From Nitrospira sp. (GTDB taxonomy: Bacteria > Nitrospirota > Nitrospiria > Nitrospirales > Nitrospiraceae): a stretch of DNA of 64,000 nucleotides. A program made the translations under genes and the position numbers. The stretch covers positions 1,922,001 to 1,986,000 of the forward strand of contig JBAOHZ010000009.1 in the NCBI GenBank assembly GCA_037045225.1, read 5' to 3'. The notes beneath the pieces were generated by a model, which saw nothing but the letters and a program-made list of their open reading frames with translations, did no database searches and was not told the origin of the DNA. Of the stretch, positions 17,453-25,557 are shown one piece after another; the first letter of the stretch is position 1; every line of letters starts with the position of its first letter.

Positions 17453-18607
17453 TCATGCCGTGAATCGTTCGATGGCCTGACTGGCCTGCTCCAGATCCTT
17501 GTCGGTCTTGGCCATACAAAACCGCATGAAACGACGCCCCTCTTGCCCTTCGAAGAACGCTTCGCCCGGCACGCCCGCCACGCCGGTCTTGTCCAACAAA
17601 TACATCGCACGTTCGCGACTTGTCTTTCCCGGTAGTCGGGACACATCCGCCAGCACGTAATAGGCCCCCTGCGGTACGGCAGGGGGCAATCCCGCTTTAG
17701 CCAAGGCCCCGCAGAATCGATCCCGCTTCTGCTGATGCTCCTTCGTCAGGTCACTGTAAAACGAGGAGCCGAGCGCGCGAATCCCGGCGGCGACACCATA
17801 CTGCAGCGGCGTGGGCGCACAGACATACAAGACATCGCTCATCGCACCGATGGCCTTGGCCCACGTGGCCTCAGCCACACTGTAGCCGATGCGCCACCCG
17901 GTGATACTGAACGTTTTGGAGTATCCTCCGATGGTAATGGTCCGGTCGGCCATCCCGGGAAGGGATGCCATGCTGACATGCTCCCGCCCGTCGAACACGA
18001 AATATTCATAGATCTCGTCCGTGATCACCATCACGTCATGGCGACAGGCGATCTCCGCAATCTGTTCCAACTCCCATCGTGCGAAGACCTTTCCAGACGG
18101 GTTTCCCGGAGTATTCACGACGATCGCTTTGGTCTTGGGCGTGATGGCCTGCTCCAGCCCCTGAAAATCGACCGACCATTCCGGAGGCCGCATGGCCACA
18201 TAACGAGGAACCGCCTCCACGGCGTGGATCGCCTGGATGTGGTACGCGTAGAACGGTTCAAAGAGAATCACTTCGTCGCCTGGATTGAGCAACGCCATGC
18301 AGGTGGCCTGAAAAGACCCTGTGGCGCCGGCACTGACGGTCACGTTGACGTCCGGGTCGGCCGCGATTCGATTGTATGCAGCCAGCTTGTCGGCAATCGC
18401 CTGCCGCAGTTCCACAATGCCGTCAAAACGTGAATAGATATTGTGGCCTTGAGCCATCGCCTGTTGTGCGCCTTGCACCACGACCGGAGGAACAGGGGTG
18501 TCGCAGACGCCTTGGGACATATTGATCCCGTTCACCTTTGCACAGGCGAGGGTCATGGCACGAATATCCGATTGGGCCAACCGAGCAGTGCGATCGCTTT
18601 TCTTCAT
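17453..18607 (-). CDS. class I/II pyridoxal-phosphate aminotransferase
   Basis: 384 residues from ATG 18607 (MKKSDRTARL...), chosen since GAGG lies 6 bases upstream; two further in-frame starts are just ahead. Fold-type I signatures: NTPGNPSGKVF (substrate/PLP contact), GGYSKTFSITGWRIGY with the Schiff-base lysine, and a C-terminal RFMRFCMAKTD containing the carboxylate-binding arginine. The family covers aspartate, alanine and aromatic aminotransferases; substrate cannot be told from sequence alone. Convergent with the GT2 gene 22 bp away and not obviously linked to it. Confidence 0.9.
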   Translation of the reverse strand: MKKSDRTARLAQSDIRAMTLACAKVNGINMSQGVCDTPVPPVVVQGAQQAMAQGHNIYSRFDGIVELRQAIADKLAAYNRIAADPDVNVTVSAGATGSFQATCMALLNPGDEVILFEPFYAYHIQAIHAVEAVPRYVAMRPPEWSVDFQGLEQAITPKTKAIVVNTPGNPSGKVFARWELEQIAEIACRHDVMVITDEIYEYFVFDGREHVSMASLPGMADRTITIGGYSKTFSITGWRIGYSVAEATWAKAIGAMSDVLYVCAPTPLQYGVAAGIRALGSSFYSDLTKEHQQKRDRFCGALAKAGLPPAVPQGAYYVLADVSRLPGKTSRERAMYLLDKTGVAGVPGEAFFEGQEGRRFMRFCMAKTDKDLEQASQAIERFTA

Positions 18608-18772
18608 CACCATCCTCGACAATATAACCAGGTCTCCGCCGGCCGGCTGCTGTTTCGCCTCCGTCGCGCGAGCCAGAATTCCGTACCCGGTTCTGGAGAA
18701 AAATGCAACCGGCGAGCGGGCGGCACCCCATACCTACGCCCAGATGCGGACCGATTCATGGGCCGGCTTCAT

Positions 18773-19387
18773 TCATCTGTGCGAAGGGGAGAAGAAGAAG
18801 GGCCGGCCAGCCGGGTCTCGCGATCCCGATTCCGTGGCCGCCCCGTGAGCCTCCGCGCGGAATCGATTGTAATGACCCAGCACACGTTCGACATAGAGTT
18901 GGGTCGCAGGGAGCGCCGGAACACCGATCGCCTGCCTGACTCGTGCCTCACCGACGTGGTACGCCGCCAGCGCTAACGTAAGATCCCCGTCGAACCGGTT
19001 CAGAAGTCGTCGAAGCAGCGCCGCGCCTGCCCGAATGTTGTCCTTCGGATCAAACGGGTCCAGCACATGGAGCGCCGTAGCGGTCAGGGGCATGAGCTGC
19101 ATCAACCCGATAGCACCCTTCGATGACACGGCGTCCGAATTGAAGTTCGACTCCACCTTGATCACCGCCTGCAAAAGAGCCGGGTCGAGCCCATATTGTG
19201 CGGCAGAGGCAGCAATGAGTGCGATGATTGACTCGGGAGCGCGAGGAAACTGGACGTCTTTCATGCCCGGATCAAGTGCGACCCGGCTCGCCGGGGGCAT
19301 CATCGCCATCAGGCACCCGGCCACCACGAAGGGGCAGAGCACGCGGGCCAGACGCTCCCAGCGAGAATTCCATTCCGGCTGTTGCAT
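18773..19387 (-). CDS. lytic transglycosylase, SLT domain
   Basis: 204 residues with an N-terminal hydrophobic segment (VLCPFVVAGCLMAMM) that may be a signal or anchor. The SLT catalytic motif is clear: AVIKVESNFNSDAVSSKGAIGLMQLMP with Glu79 as the general acid, then LALAAYHVGEARVRQ, where AAYNAG is usual. It cleaves peptidoglycan glycan strands to 1,6-anhydro products in the periplasm. Short for the family, being little more than the catalytic domain. Lies 39 bp downstream of the small lipoprotein gene, probably co-transcribed. Confidence 0.9.
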   Translation of the reverse strand: MQQPEWNSRWERLARVLCPFVVAGCLMAMMPPASRVALDPGMKDVQFPRAPESIIALIAASAAQYGLDPALLQAVIKVESNFNSDAVSSKGAIGLMQLMPLTATALHVLDPFDPKDNIRAGAALLRRLLNRFDGDLTLALAAYHVGEARVRQAIGVPALPATQLYVERVLGHYNRFRAEAHGAATESGSRDPAGRPFFFSPSHR

Positions 19388-19426
19388 GATGGTGCAGGGA
19401 CTCGAACGGCGCAGCCCGGCCCCGTC

Positions 19427-19813
19427 CTACCGGACATCCTCATCGAGGCTTCTGATGAGCACGGCCCGGCCCTGTCGATCGAACCAGGATTGGATGCGAT
19501 CACCCACGTGGGCCGGTCGATCGATCCTCGTGTTCTCATCGTGGGGAATACGATGTTCCTGCCCGCCGCCATCCCGAACCAGATACGCTCCACCCTCTAC
19601 CGCTTGCACTTGGCCGACCAGCGATCCGCCCGCCTGGTCACCGGCTCTCACCGTAGCCCGACTTTGCGCCCCCAGCGTACCGGTGACGATCCCCACGCCC
19701 AGACTTTCCTGTGGCGAGGGGCCCTGCAGGGCCGACTGCGAACAACCCATTGCAAAGAGTCCCATGGGAAGAATGAGCAACGCACGAGCGCATACCGTGA
19801 GCGAAGGCATCAT
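19427..19813 (-). CDS. small lipoprotein, unknown function
   Basis: 128 residues from ATG 19813, with GGAGG 8 bases upstream. Lipoprotein signal: LTVCARALLILPMGLFAMGC. The mature protein holds GTVTG-type glycine-rich turns (GIVTGTLGAQS, GGSLVGQVQAVEGGAYLVRDGGG) and HVGDRIQSWFDRQG, suggestive of a small beta-barrel or SH3-like module binding nothing I can name. Upstream of the lytic transglycosylase gene on the same strand. Confidence 0.7.
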   Translation of the reverse strand: MMPSLTVCARALLILPMGLFAMGCSQSALQGPSPQESLGVGIVTGTLGAQSRATVRAGDQAGGSLVGQVQAVEGGAYLVRDGGGQEHRIPHDENTRIDRPAHVGDRIQSWFDRQGRAVLIRSLDEDVR

Positions 19814-19992
19814 GGCTGTAACCTCCAGAGATAAATGGTAGGAACATCGGTGCAAGAGAGGCGCGGAGCCCCGTCGCATCACTATTCCATGGAGATACGG
19901 AATGCTCAAGAAAATGAAACAAATCGGCGGGAGCGGAGAGTGGATGGGAGGTCTTGAAACGCGACTATCGAGAAACCAGGTCTGGGGCGATG

Positions 19993-20021
19993 ACTTATCG
20001 CTGGTACTATCAGCGATAAGT
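19993..20021. other. perfect 11-bp inverted repeat (hairpin or operator)
   Basis: ACTTATCGCTG, 7-base loop, CAGCGATAAGT: a perfect 11-bp stem 11 bp past the stop of the CoA-binding protein gene and about 180 bp upstream of the lipoprotein ATG, both on the minus strand. No T-run follows on either strand, so a standard intrinsic terminator is not supported. A palindromic operator or an RNA-stabilising 3' hairpin fits as well. Confidence 0.6.
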
Positions 20022-20032
20022 AGAATACGCGG

Positions 20033-20452
20033 TCAATGCTCGCCCAAACAACGCAGATGCTCTTTCAGCCAACACCGATCCATCACCACCTGCAATCCGG
20101 CCCGGCGCGCACGCTCAGCCGCCGCCTCATCAATCACGCCCTCCTGCAGCCAGACAGCCTTGGCCTTGATCCGGATCGCTTCGTCGACGACCACACCCGC
20201 CTCTTCCGATCGTCGAAAAATCGTCACCAGATCGATCGGACCGGGCAGAGACGAGAGTTCAGGATAGGCCGGCTCCCCTAACACCTCGGTCTCTCGTGGA
20301 TTCACCGGCACCACCACCTTCCCCTGCTGTTGCATGTAGGCTGCCACCCGGTAGGAGGGGCGCGACGGATTCGACGACAACCCCACCACGGCAATGATTC
20401 GGCAATCCTGGATAAGCCGCGCCAACCACTCCTGCGAGCCTGAACCGGTCAT
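20033..20452 (-). CDS. CoA-binding domain protein (YccU-like)
   Basis: 139 residues forming one Rossmann-type CoA_binding domain: IIAVVGLSSNPSRPSYRVAAYM (nucleotide loop), VVPVNPRETEVLG, IDLVTIFRRSEEAG, AVWLQEGVIDE and a C-terminal VMDRCWLKEH. The same fold is the N-terminal part of succinyl-CoA synthetase alpha; stand-alone members bind CoA but their role is unsettled. Its ATG overlaps the TGA of msrA (ATGA), so the two are translationally coupled. Confidence 0.88.
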   Translation of the reverse strand: MTGSGSQEWLARLIQDCRIIAVVGLSSNPSRPSYRVAAYMQQQGKVVVPVNPRETEVLGEPAYPELSSLPGPIDLVTIFRRSEEAGVVVDEAIRIKAKAVWLQEGVIDEAAAERARRAGLQVVMDRCWLKEHLRCLGEH

Positions 20453-21072
20453 GGAGTCCCCCAGAGATCTTCCAACCGCTGCGCCCGCCCGCAGCTATAT
20501 TTGTAAAATTTATACCGCACCGGATTTTTCTTATAATAATCCTGGTGAGAGTCCTCGGCCGGATAAAACGGCGATGCCAGGGTGAGTTCCGTGACAATCG
20601 GCCCATGAATTCGCCCGGACTGTTCGATCTTGCGTTTCGACTCCTCGGCCAGACGGTTCTGTTCCTCAGTCTGATAGAAAATCACGGCACGGTATTGGCT
20701 GCCATGGTCGCAGAACTGTGCATTCGGTGTGACCGGATCCACGTTACGCCAGAAGGTTTCGAGCAATGCGGCGTAACTCACTTGAGCCTGATCGTAGACC
20801 ACTTCAATCGACTCGGCATGACCCGTCCCACCGGCGGAGACTTGTTCGTAACTGGGGTTTTCACCCCGCCCGCCCATGTAGCCACTGGTCACTGCTGTGA
20901 CGCCGGGAACCTTCTCGAATACTTCCTCCATGCACCAGAAGCACCCTCCGGCGAAATACGCTTTCGCCGGATCGGATAGCCCGGCAGCCTGCCCGGCCGA
21001 TCCCAGAGACCCTGCCAGCACCATCGCCACAACCAGCAACGCACACCTTATCTTGCGTGTCATGCTGTTCAT
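20449..21072 (-). CDS. msrA: periplasmic peptide-methionine (S)-S-oxide reductase MsrA
   Basis: 207 residues; start 21072 has GGAGG 9 bases upstream. N-terminal signal peptide (CALLVVAMVLAGSLGSAGQA), so the enzyme is exported. Catalytic motif GGCFWCMEEVFEKVPGV with nucleophile Cys44, followed by SGYMGG, YEQVSAGGTGHAE and QYRAVIFY, all standard for MsrA. It reduces methionine-S-sulfoxide in proteins. A periplasmic form would repair envelope proteins under oxidative stress. Overlaps the CoA-binding gene by 4 bp. Confidence 0.95.
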   Translation of the reverse strand: MNSMTRKIRCALLVVAMVLAGSLGSAGQAAGLSDPAKAYFAGGCFWCMEEVFEKVPGVTAVTSGYMGGRGENPSYEQVSAGGTGHAESIEVVYDQAQVSYAALLETFWRNVDPVTPNAQFCDHGSQYRAVIFYQTEEQNRLAEESKRKIEQSGRIHGPIVTELTLASPFYPAEDSHQDYYKKNPVRYKFYKYSCGRAQRLEDLWGTP

Positions 21073-21264
21073 TGGATCAGTCCTCCCTACGCCTGAGTCT
21101 ACCCTTCGCTGGTTATCTTACCAAAGCACTCGACGCACCGCGATCGAGGCTTCGGACTCGTCTCCCGTGACGCTGCAAAACAGCTCTTCTGTGAACGCCG
21201 GCGGCGGACCTGCCCGATCTCCTGCTGGTATCTACGAGCATCGTAATCGAACAGATGTTTCTGT

Positions 21265-21750
21265 ATGATGGGCGGGATGAAACGGCTGATTTCGTTTGCG
21301 GGATTGATGGCGGCGCTGACGTGTTTCGGATGCGCCTCCTGGTTCATGAACGGGGAAGCCCCCGAAGTCTTGGTCACCAACGTCACGCCGCTGGAAACGA
21401 CTGCCTTCGAGCAGCGGCTGCAGGTGGACCTGCGTATTCGCAACCCCAACGATTTCGAGCTCGCCGTCACCGGAATCGACTTCAAGCTCGATCTGAATGG
21501 AAATCGGCTGGCGCGCGGCCTCGGCAACAAGGAACTGGTTATCCCGCGACTGAGCGACTCCGTCACATCGGTGGAAACTAGTACGTCCACCTTACAAGTC
21601 GTCCGTCAACTCCTGTCTTTCTCCGGCGATCAGCCCCTTGCCTACCATGTCACAGGCGTGCTGCATACGAAGGAGGGCCGCCTCCCCTTCGACAACTCCG
21701 GCGTGCTGCTGGAAAAAGGCGCGCTCTCCGGCTCCCCCGCCGCCCCCTAA
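21265..21750 (+). CDS. LEA type 2 (WHy domain) lipoprotein
   Basis: 161 residues (ATG 21277 is an equally likely start). Lipobox in MAALTCFGC, then one WHy/LEA14 domain: APEVLVTNVTPLETTAFEQ, VDLRIRNPNDFELAVTGIDFKLDLNG, VIPRLSDSVTSVE and a final LPFDNSGVLL. These beta-sandwich domains occur in desiccation and stress proteins of plants, archaea and bacteria. Divergent from msrA across a spacer of about 190 bp that must contain both promoters; no clear -35/-10 pair seen. Confidence 0.85.
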   Translation: MMGGMKRLISFAGLMAALTCFGCASWFMNGEAPEVLVTNVTPLETTAFEQRLQVDLRIRNPNDFELAVTGIDFKLDLNGNRLARGLGNKELVIPRLSDSVTSVETSTSTLQVVRQLLSFSGDQPLAYHVTGVLHTKEGRLPFDNSGVLLEKGALSGSPAAP

Positions 21751-21773
21751 AAGGTCGCCGCTTCCGTCGTGGT

Positions 21774-21875
21774 TCGTGAAGCGTCGTTCGTCTCTCGTCC
21801 GAAAAAAAAGAGCCTATGGTGTATAGCTAATAGCCCTAAGCCCTTCCTCCCCCCCCAACGAGATACGCTTCACGA
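21774..21875. repeat. degenerate intergenic palindrome
   Basis: TCGTGAAGCGT at 21774-21784 is matched exactly by ACGCTTCACGA at 21865-21875, with further partial pairing outside. The interior has A8 and C-rich runs and a TATAGCTAAT core, also seen in reverse form in the spacer before gyrA. Directly downstream of the LEA lipoprotein stop. Confidence 0.55.
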
Positions 21876-21895
21876 TTCACGTTTCACGGACATCG

Positions 21896-21933
21896 CGAAC
21901 AAAGCTGGCAGGCTTTTTCAGCCGCTTGCTAGC
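21896..21933 (+). repeat. dispersed repeat copy A (GCTGAAAAAG family)
   Basis: Reads GAACAAAGCTGGC, then GGCTTTTTCAGC, then TTGCTAGC. On the minus strand this is TAGCA...GCTGAAAAAG...GCCAGCTTTGTTC, shared with copies near 25511, 25241, 34045 and 37519. Confidence 0.6.
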
Positions 21934-22109
21934 CCGGACGCTTCATGCAGACCGTCGCGAGGCGTTCGAGATCGAAGCCCGATGGGGCTGCTCGCAAGTG
22001 AGGACGACGCAGGCGTACTTGTAGTCCGTCGAGGAGGCCGAGCGAGAACGGCCCCGGCGGGCGAGAGGATCGGACGACGCAGCAGGTCTGCATGTAGAGT
22101 CCGGGCTAG
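21929..22109. mobile_element. 181-bp MITE-like palindromic element
   Basis: Terminal inverted repeats of 24 bp, 22 matching: CTAGCCCGGACGCTTCATGC... at 21929-21952 against the complement at 22086-22109. Interior is GC-rich with no gene. The right terminus supplies the TAG stop codon of the LOG-like gene. Non-autonomous transposon, REP/BIME-type element or structured RNA are all possible. No target-site duplication could be recognised. Confidence 0.55.
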
Positions 22110-22639
22110 ACTCCGCCCCAGGAGCGCGCCCCCTGCACCAAATCCGGCTGTTGCTGTTCGAACTGCTTCATCATGAGCCCAATGGCTTCTTCGGGGTTTT
22201 CCACCGCCGCGATGAGTCGCCCGCCCAGCTTCTTGAAGAATTTTTCTTCGGCCGGCGTGGCCCCGACCAGAATCACCGGTTTCCCCGCCTTGAGGGCAAG
22301 GGCCACCTCCGACACGGTACCGGCTCCCATCAGTCCGCAAACCACCACGACGTTGCTAGACATGACGTTCACATTGTTTCGGGCGTTGCCCATTTCGGTG
22401 ATGATCGCCAGATCGACATACTTGGACACACGTTCGCGACTCGAGGGCAAGACCCCGATCGTCAAACTGCCGGGAACCTTCTTGGCTCCCTGGCAGGCCG
22501 CATCCATCACCCCGACGTCACGACCGCCGGTCAGCACCACCCACTCGCGGCGCGCGATCAATTCGCCCAGCACACGAGCATTGTCGACGTCCTTCTTCCT
22601 GGCCTTCGCCGGACCCATAACTCCTACGATGTATCGCAT
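22106..22639 (-). CDS. LOG/TIGR00725-like SLOG-fold protein
   Basis: 177 residues. Rossmann-like SLOG fold: YIVGVMGPAKA at the start, VVLTGGRDVGVMDAACQGAKK, IGVLPSS, AIITEMGNARNNVNVMSSNVVVV and GAGTVSEVALALKAGKPVIL, matching the TIGR00725 / lysine-decarboxylase-like family related to nucleotide-processing LOG and DprA proteins. Exact substrate unknown. Its stop codon lies inside the terminal repeat of the adjacent palindromic element, so the last residues (ARSWGGV) may have been altered by insertion. The methyltransferase gene ends 9 bp upstream. Confidence 0.85.
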   Translation of the reverse strand: MRYIVGVMGPAKARKKDVDNARVLGELIARREWVVLTGGRDVGVMDAACQGAKKVPGSLTIGVLPSSRERVSKYVDLAIITEMGNARNNVNVMSSNVVVVCGLMGAGTVSEVALALKAGKPVILVGATPAEEKFFKKLGGRLIAAVENPEEAIGLMMKQFEQQQPDLVQGARSWGGV

Positions 22640-22648
22640 ACCCTATCC

Positions 22649-23464
22649 TTAGGTTCGCCCGCCGCATTGCGGCTGCCACCAGCCGGTCACCGCCACCGTC
22701 GCATAATAGACGGCCCAGGAGTCGGGATCGTCGGCCAACCGTCCATACTCCTCGATGTCGGCCTCCGTGACCATCCCGGTCGCCACGTACTTCGCACGAA
22801 GCTGCTCGGCCGACAATTTCATCAACTGCGGAATCATCCCGCCCCCCGCGGACAAATGCCCCTCGTGCTCCACGGTCACTTGGTCCAGATGATGGCGCTG
22901 GAACAAGACGGGCAACTTCGCCCCAAGGGCATAGTCCATACCGCGCGCCGTAAACATCCGTTCGATCGCATCCGTCACTCGCCCGAATGCCGCCCGGGCC
23001 GCTTCCGATCCGGCTACGGCACGAGCCGCTTGAAAATCAGGCTCTTCGATCATGACCCAGCCGCCCGGTTTGACGCATCGCAGCATCCGCTCAAACGCCG
23101 CCTGATAGCCCGCGACATGAATCATCACATACCGCGCATGCACCAGATCGAAGGTGGCAGGCGGAAGCTCCATGTCGCAGATATCGCCCTGCAGGATTTC
23201 GATGGTCGAGCTCCCGCTTCCCCGCAAGAAACGCGGGTTCGTGTCGATGGCCACGACCTTGCCCGATGGCCCGACCCGCTGTTCCAACCATCGTACGATG
23301 GAGCCGGCTCCCGCTCCCACTTCCAGGCAATGCCACCCGGTGGTCAGACCGGTCGCCAGCATCCGGCGGTGCGTGCCCGGATCGAAGATTCGTTCCAGCA
23401 TCTGCAACCGTTCCAATTCACGAGCCTCTTCACTGGCATGAAACACGTAGTCTGTCTTGATCAT
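22649..23464 (-). CDS. class I SAM-dependent methyltransferase
   Basis: 271 residues from ATG 23464 (GGA 7 bases upstream); a GTG 21 bases earlier is less likely. Motif I CLEVGAGAGSIVRWLEQ binds SAM, then VVAIDTNPRFL (acidic ribose contact), ILQGDICDMELP and DLVHARYVMIHV, followed by GGWVMIEEPDF. The substrate-binding C-terminal half is not diagnostic; similar proteins are annotated as ubiquinone/menaquinone or small-molecule methyltransferases. Co-directional with the LOG-like gene. Confidence 0.88.
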   Translation of the reverse strand: MIKTDYVFHASEEARELERLQMLERIFDPGTHRRMLATGLTTGWHCLEVGAGAGSIVRWLEQRVGPSGKVVAIDTNPRFLRGSGSSTIEILQGDICDMELPPATFDLVHARYVMIHVAGYQAAFERMLRCVKPGGWVMIEEPDFQAARAVAGSEAARAAFGRVTDAIERMFTARGMDYALGAKLPVLFQRHHLDQVTVEHEGHLSAGGGMIPQLMKLSAEQLRAKYVATGMVTEADIEEYGRLADDPDSWAVYYATVAVTGWWQPQCGGRT

Positions 23465-23522
23465 CTGTTGTCCTTTACCTGACACCCCTGTGAGCGTTCG
23501 GAACCGATCCCGGCACGACAGG

Positions 23523-25157
23523 CTAAAATCGCGATCCCGTCAATGTCACATCGGCCTGCGCCCATGCAGCCCGAAACCTGGTTTCTTCCTGAGTCGCGCC
23601 CTTGTTTTGAGACCGCAGACTTTGCGTCAGTCCGTGTAAGGCCCATCCGTTTTCGGGGTTGATGCGCAAATCCTCCAGATACACCGCTTCCGCCTCGGCC
23701 GGACGCCCTGCCAGCAGTAGGACGGCCCCCAAGTTGTGACGAACCGGCTGCAGCCAGAAAGGCGGTTCGCTGTACGGCAAGGACGCCTCCAATTGCACCG
23801 CCTCCCGGAGCGCCTGAATCCCGACATCGTACTGCCCGCGCCGCGCCGCCATTTCGCCGACCAGCACCCGTTCAGCCACCTTCAACAACGTGCGACTGAT
23901 CTTGCCTTCCGGGGTCTTCGTTCTGGCAAATGGCTTCATCGCTTTCCGAAGATTCGACAATTCTCCCTCGGCACTCCCGAATCGCGTGGTGGCGGCGAAG
24001 GCCAACCCGCGGGCAAAGTGCCAGAGGCCCGTGGTGAGCCGTAAACTCTTGGACGGCGGCGGGTGCCTGATCAAGTCGCCCCATTGGCCGAATCGAGCCA
24101 TGGTCAGCAGCAGGGTCGGCGCATACCATTCCAGCGACGGCTCCCTGACGATCGCGTCAGCCGGAACCTTCGTTAGGAGTTCCCGCGCAACTTGCACCGC
24201 TTCCGCGCTCCGCCCTTCCATCATCAAAGAGGCATTCAGGAAATGGAGATTGTGCGCATAGTAGCCTGATGCGTAATTGCCCTCAAGGGGGTGGTGAGAC
24301 AAATACTCGTGATCCACCATCGCGGCGTTCGCATTCCGTTCCGATGCCTCCCGATAACGTCCCAGCCGCATGTAGATATGCGCCGGCATATGCACCAGAT
24401 GTCCGGCACCCGGCATGAGCGACGGCAGCCGCTTCGCACAGTCCAGCGCGCGTTGAGGCTCGGGCGATGCCTCGACCGCATGAATGTAATAGTGGCACGC
24501 GCCGGGGTGCTCCGGCCGTTGCCGCACCGCTGCGTCCAACATGGCGACGATCTCTTCCGTCCCCGGTTGAGGCCGTCCATCCGCGCGCCAATAGTCCCAC
24601 GGTCTTAGCACCATCATCGCCTCAGCCGCCAGAGTCGCGGCATCAACATCATCGGGAGCCTCCCGTGCGATGTGACGCATGGCTTTGGCATAGGCCTCAT
24701 CCTTCGCTTTCCGGGCGACAGACTTCTTGGTCGAGTACCGTAACGCGAGGGCGTCCACGTAGGCTCGTTCCCTGGCGGTGGCCTGCGACACACGCGCGGA
24801 CGCCTTCTGAATCGCCTCCACGGCACGGGCTTCCAGTTTGGGATCCATGGCTGCGTTAATGTTCGGCCCCAAGCTCAACGCCACACCCCAATAGGGCATG
24901 GGGGCATCGGGATCGAGGCGGGAAGCCTCCATAAAGGCTGCGATGGCTTCTTCGTGATTGAAGGCGTAGACCAACCGGAGGCCTTGATCGAAAAATTTTT
25001 GCGCAAGGTCGGAGGTCGTCGTGATCTCATGATGCCAGGTGCCGAGATTCTCGAACAGCGTCACCTCCGCCCGAGCAACTCCACCCCACACAGGCAGTGC
25101 CAGGCCCGCAATCACCAAGCCGCGACATACCGCCCTCGCATATCGCCTCTGTACCAT
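23523..25157 (-). CDS. secreted TPR protein
   Basis: 544 residues from ATG 25157 (AGGAG 8 bases upstream). Signal peptide (GLVIAGLALPVWGGVARA). The mature N-terminus holds the family hallmark LGTWHHEITTTSDLAQKFFDQGLRLVYAFNHEEAIAAFMEASRLDPDAPMPYWG in substance: a TPR with a conserved FNH segment and GPNIN motif. Further TPRs about 190-300 and 440-520 (AEAEAVYLEDLRINPENGWALHGL). Such proteins are widespread in diverse bacteria but have no defined function. Role probably protein-protein interaction in the periplasm. Confidence 0.85.
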   Translation of the reverse strand: MVQRRYARAVCRGLVIAGLALPVWGGVARAEVTLFENLGTWHHEITTTSDLAQKFFDQGLRLVYAFNHEEAIAAFMEASRLDPDAPMPYWGVALSLGPNINAAMDPKLEARAVEAIQKASARVSQATARERAYVDALALRYSTKKSVARKAKDEAYAKAMRHIAREAPDDVDAATLAAEAMMVLRPWDYWRADGRPQPGTEEIVAMLDAAVRQRPEHPGACHYYIHAVEASPEPQRALDCAKRLPSLMPGAGHLVHMPAHIYMRLGRYREASERNANAAMVDHEYLSHHPLEGNYASGYYAHNLHFLNASLMMEGRSAEAVQVARELLTKVPADAIVREPSLEWYAPTLLLTMARFGQWGDLIRHPPPSKSLRLTTGLWHFARGLAFAATTRFGSAEGELSNLRKAMKPFARTKTPEGKISRTLLKVAERVLVGEMAARRGQYDVGIQALREAVQLEASLPYSEPPFWLQPVRHNLGAVLLLAGRPAEAEAVYLEDLRINPENGWALHGLTQSLRSQNKGATQEETRFRAAWAQADVTLTGSRF

Positions 25158-25240
25158 CACCCCCGCTCCTGCTCGTATCTTCGTATGTGAGATGGACGAT
25201 GCCGCCGTCCAAGAACGACATCACCGCACAAAACAGCACA

Positions 25241-25273
25241 AACTAGCAGCCTCGCCGAGAAGTTGCCAGCCGG
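25241..25273 (-). repeat. dispersed repeat copy E (diverged, opposite orientation)
   Basis: CTAGCAGCC...CCGAGAAGTTGCCAGCC resembles the minus-strand consensus TAGCAGG..GCTGAAAAAG..CGCCAGC, in opposite orientation to the other copies, with several mismatches. Confidence 0.4.
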
Positions 25274-25510
25274 AACGCGTCGACGGGAGAAGATCGGTTG
25301 AAATAGCTCGACTGCATGACGCTCAAAACGGTCGTCCAGCGAGGCCGCAGCGAGGTCCACGGCGCGAAGAATAATGATCGCCACGTTTGTGGACGCCGGC
25401 GAGACGGTGAGCCGGCCGTGTCATAGCTGCGGCGTTATGTGCGTATCCGACCGCACCGTCCAGGACAGACCTTTTCCCAATTTGGTACGTTGAGGTTCTG
25501 AACGATGCGA

Positions 25511-25547
25511 GAACAAAGCTGGCGGTCGTTTTCAGCGTCCTGCTGGA
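25511..25547 (+). repeat. dispersed repeat copy B
   Basis: GAACAAAGCTGGCGG, TCGTTTTCAGCG, TCCTGCTGG: aligns closely with copy A over its whole length, including the flanking GAACAAAGCTGGC. Ends about 11 bp before the stop of the coiled-coil gene. Confidence 0.65.
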
Positions 25548-25557
25548 TCGGCAAGAA

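Larger units (their letters stand above)
21751..22105. other. gene-free region built from palindromic repeats
   Basis: About 355 bases. First half: an imperfect palindrome with 11-bp perfect arms (21774-21784 and 21865-21875). Second half: a dispersed-repeat copy (about 21896-21933) adjoining a 181-bp element with 24-bp terminal inverted repeats (21929-22109). No gene is supported. Confidence 0.7.
25158..25557. other. gene-free region with inverted dispersed repeats
   Basis: About 400 bases between two minus-strand genes. It contains a reverse copy (25241-25273) and a forward copy (25511-25547) of the GCTGAAAAAG-type repeat, so the interval is bounded by inverted copies. The interior GC-rich stretch (about 25330-25430) has GTCCAGCGAGGCCGCAGCGAG, similar to GTCGAGGAGGCCGAGCGAG near 22029. 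No gene supported. Confidence 0.6.

Noticed and set aside
22151..23482. 443-codon plus-strand frame
   Set aside because: Runs antisense to the LOG-like and methyltransferase genes, is His/Arg-rich and has no recognisable domain.
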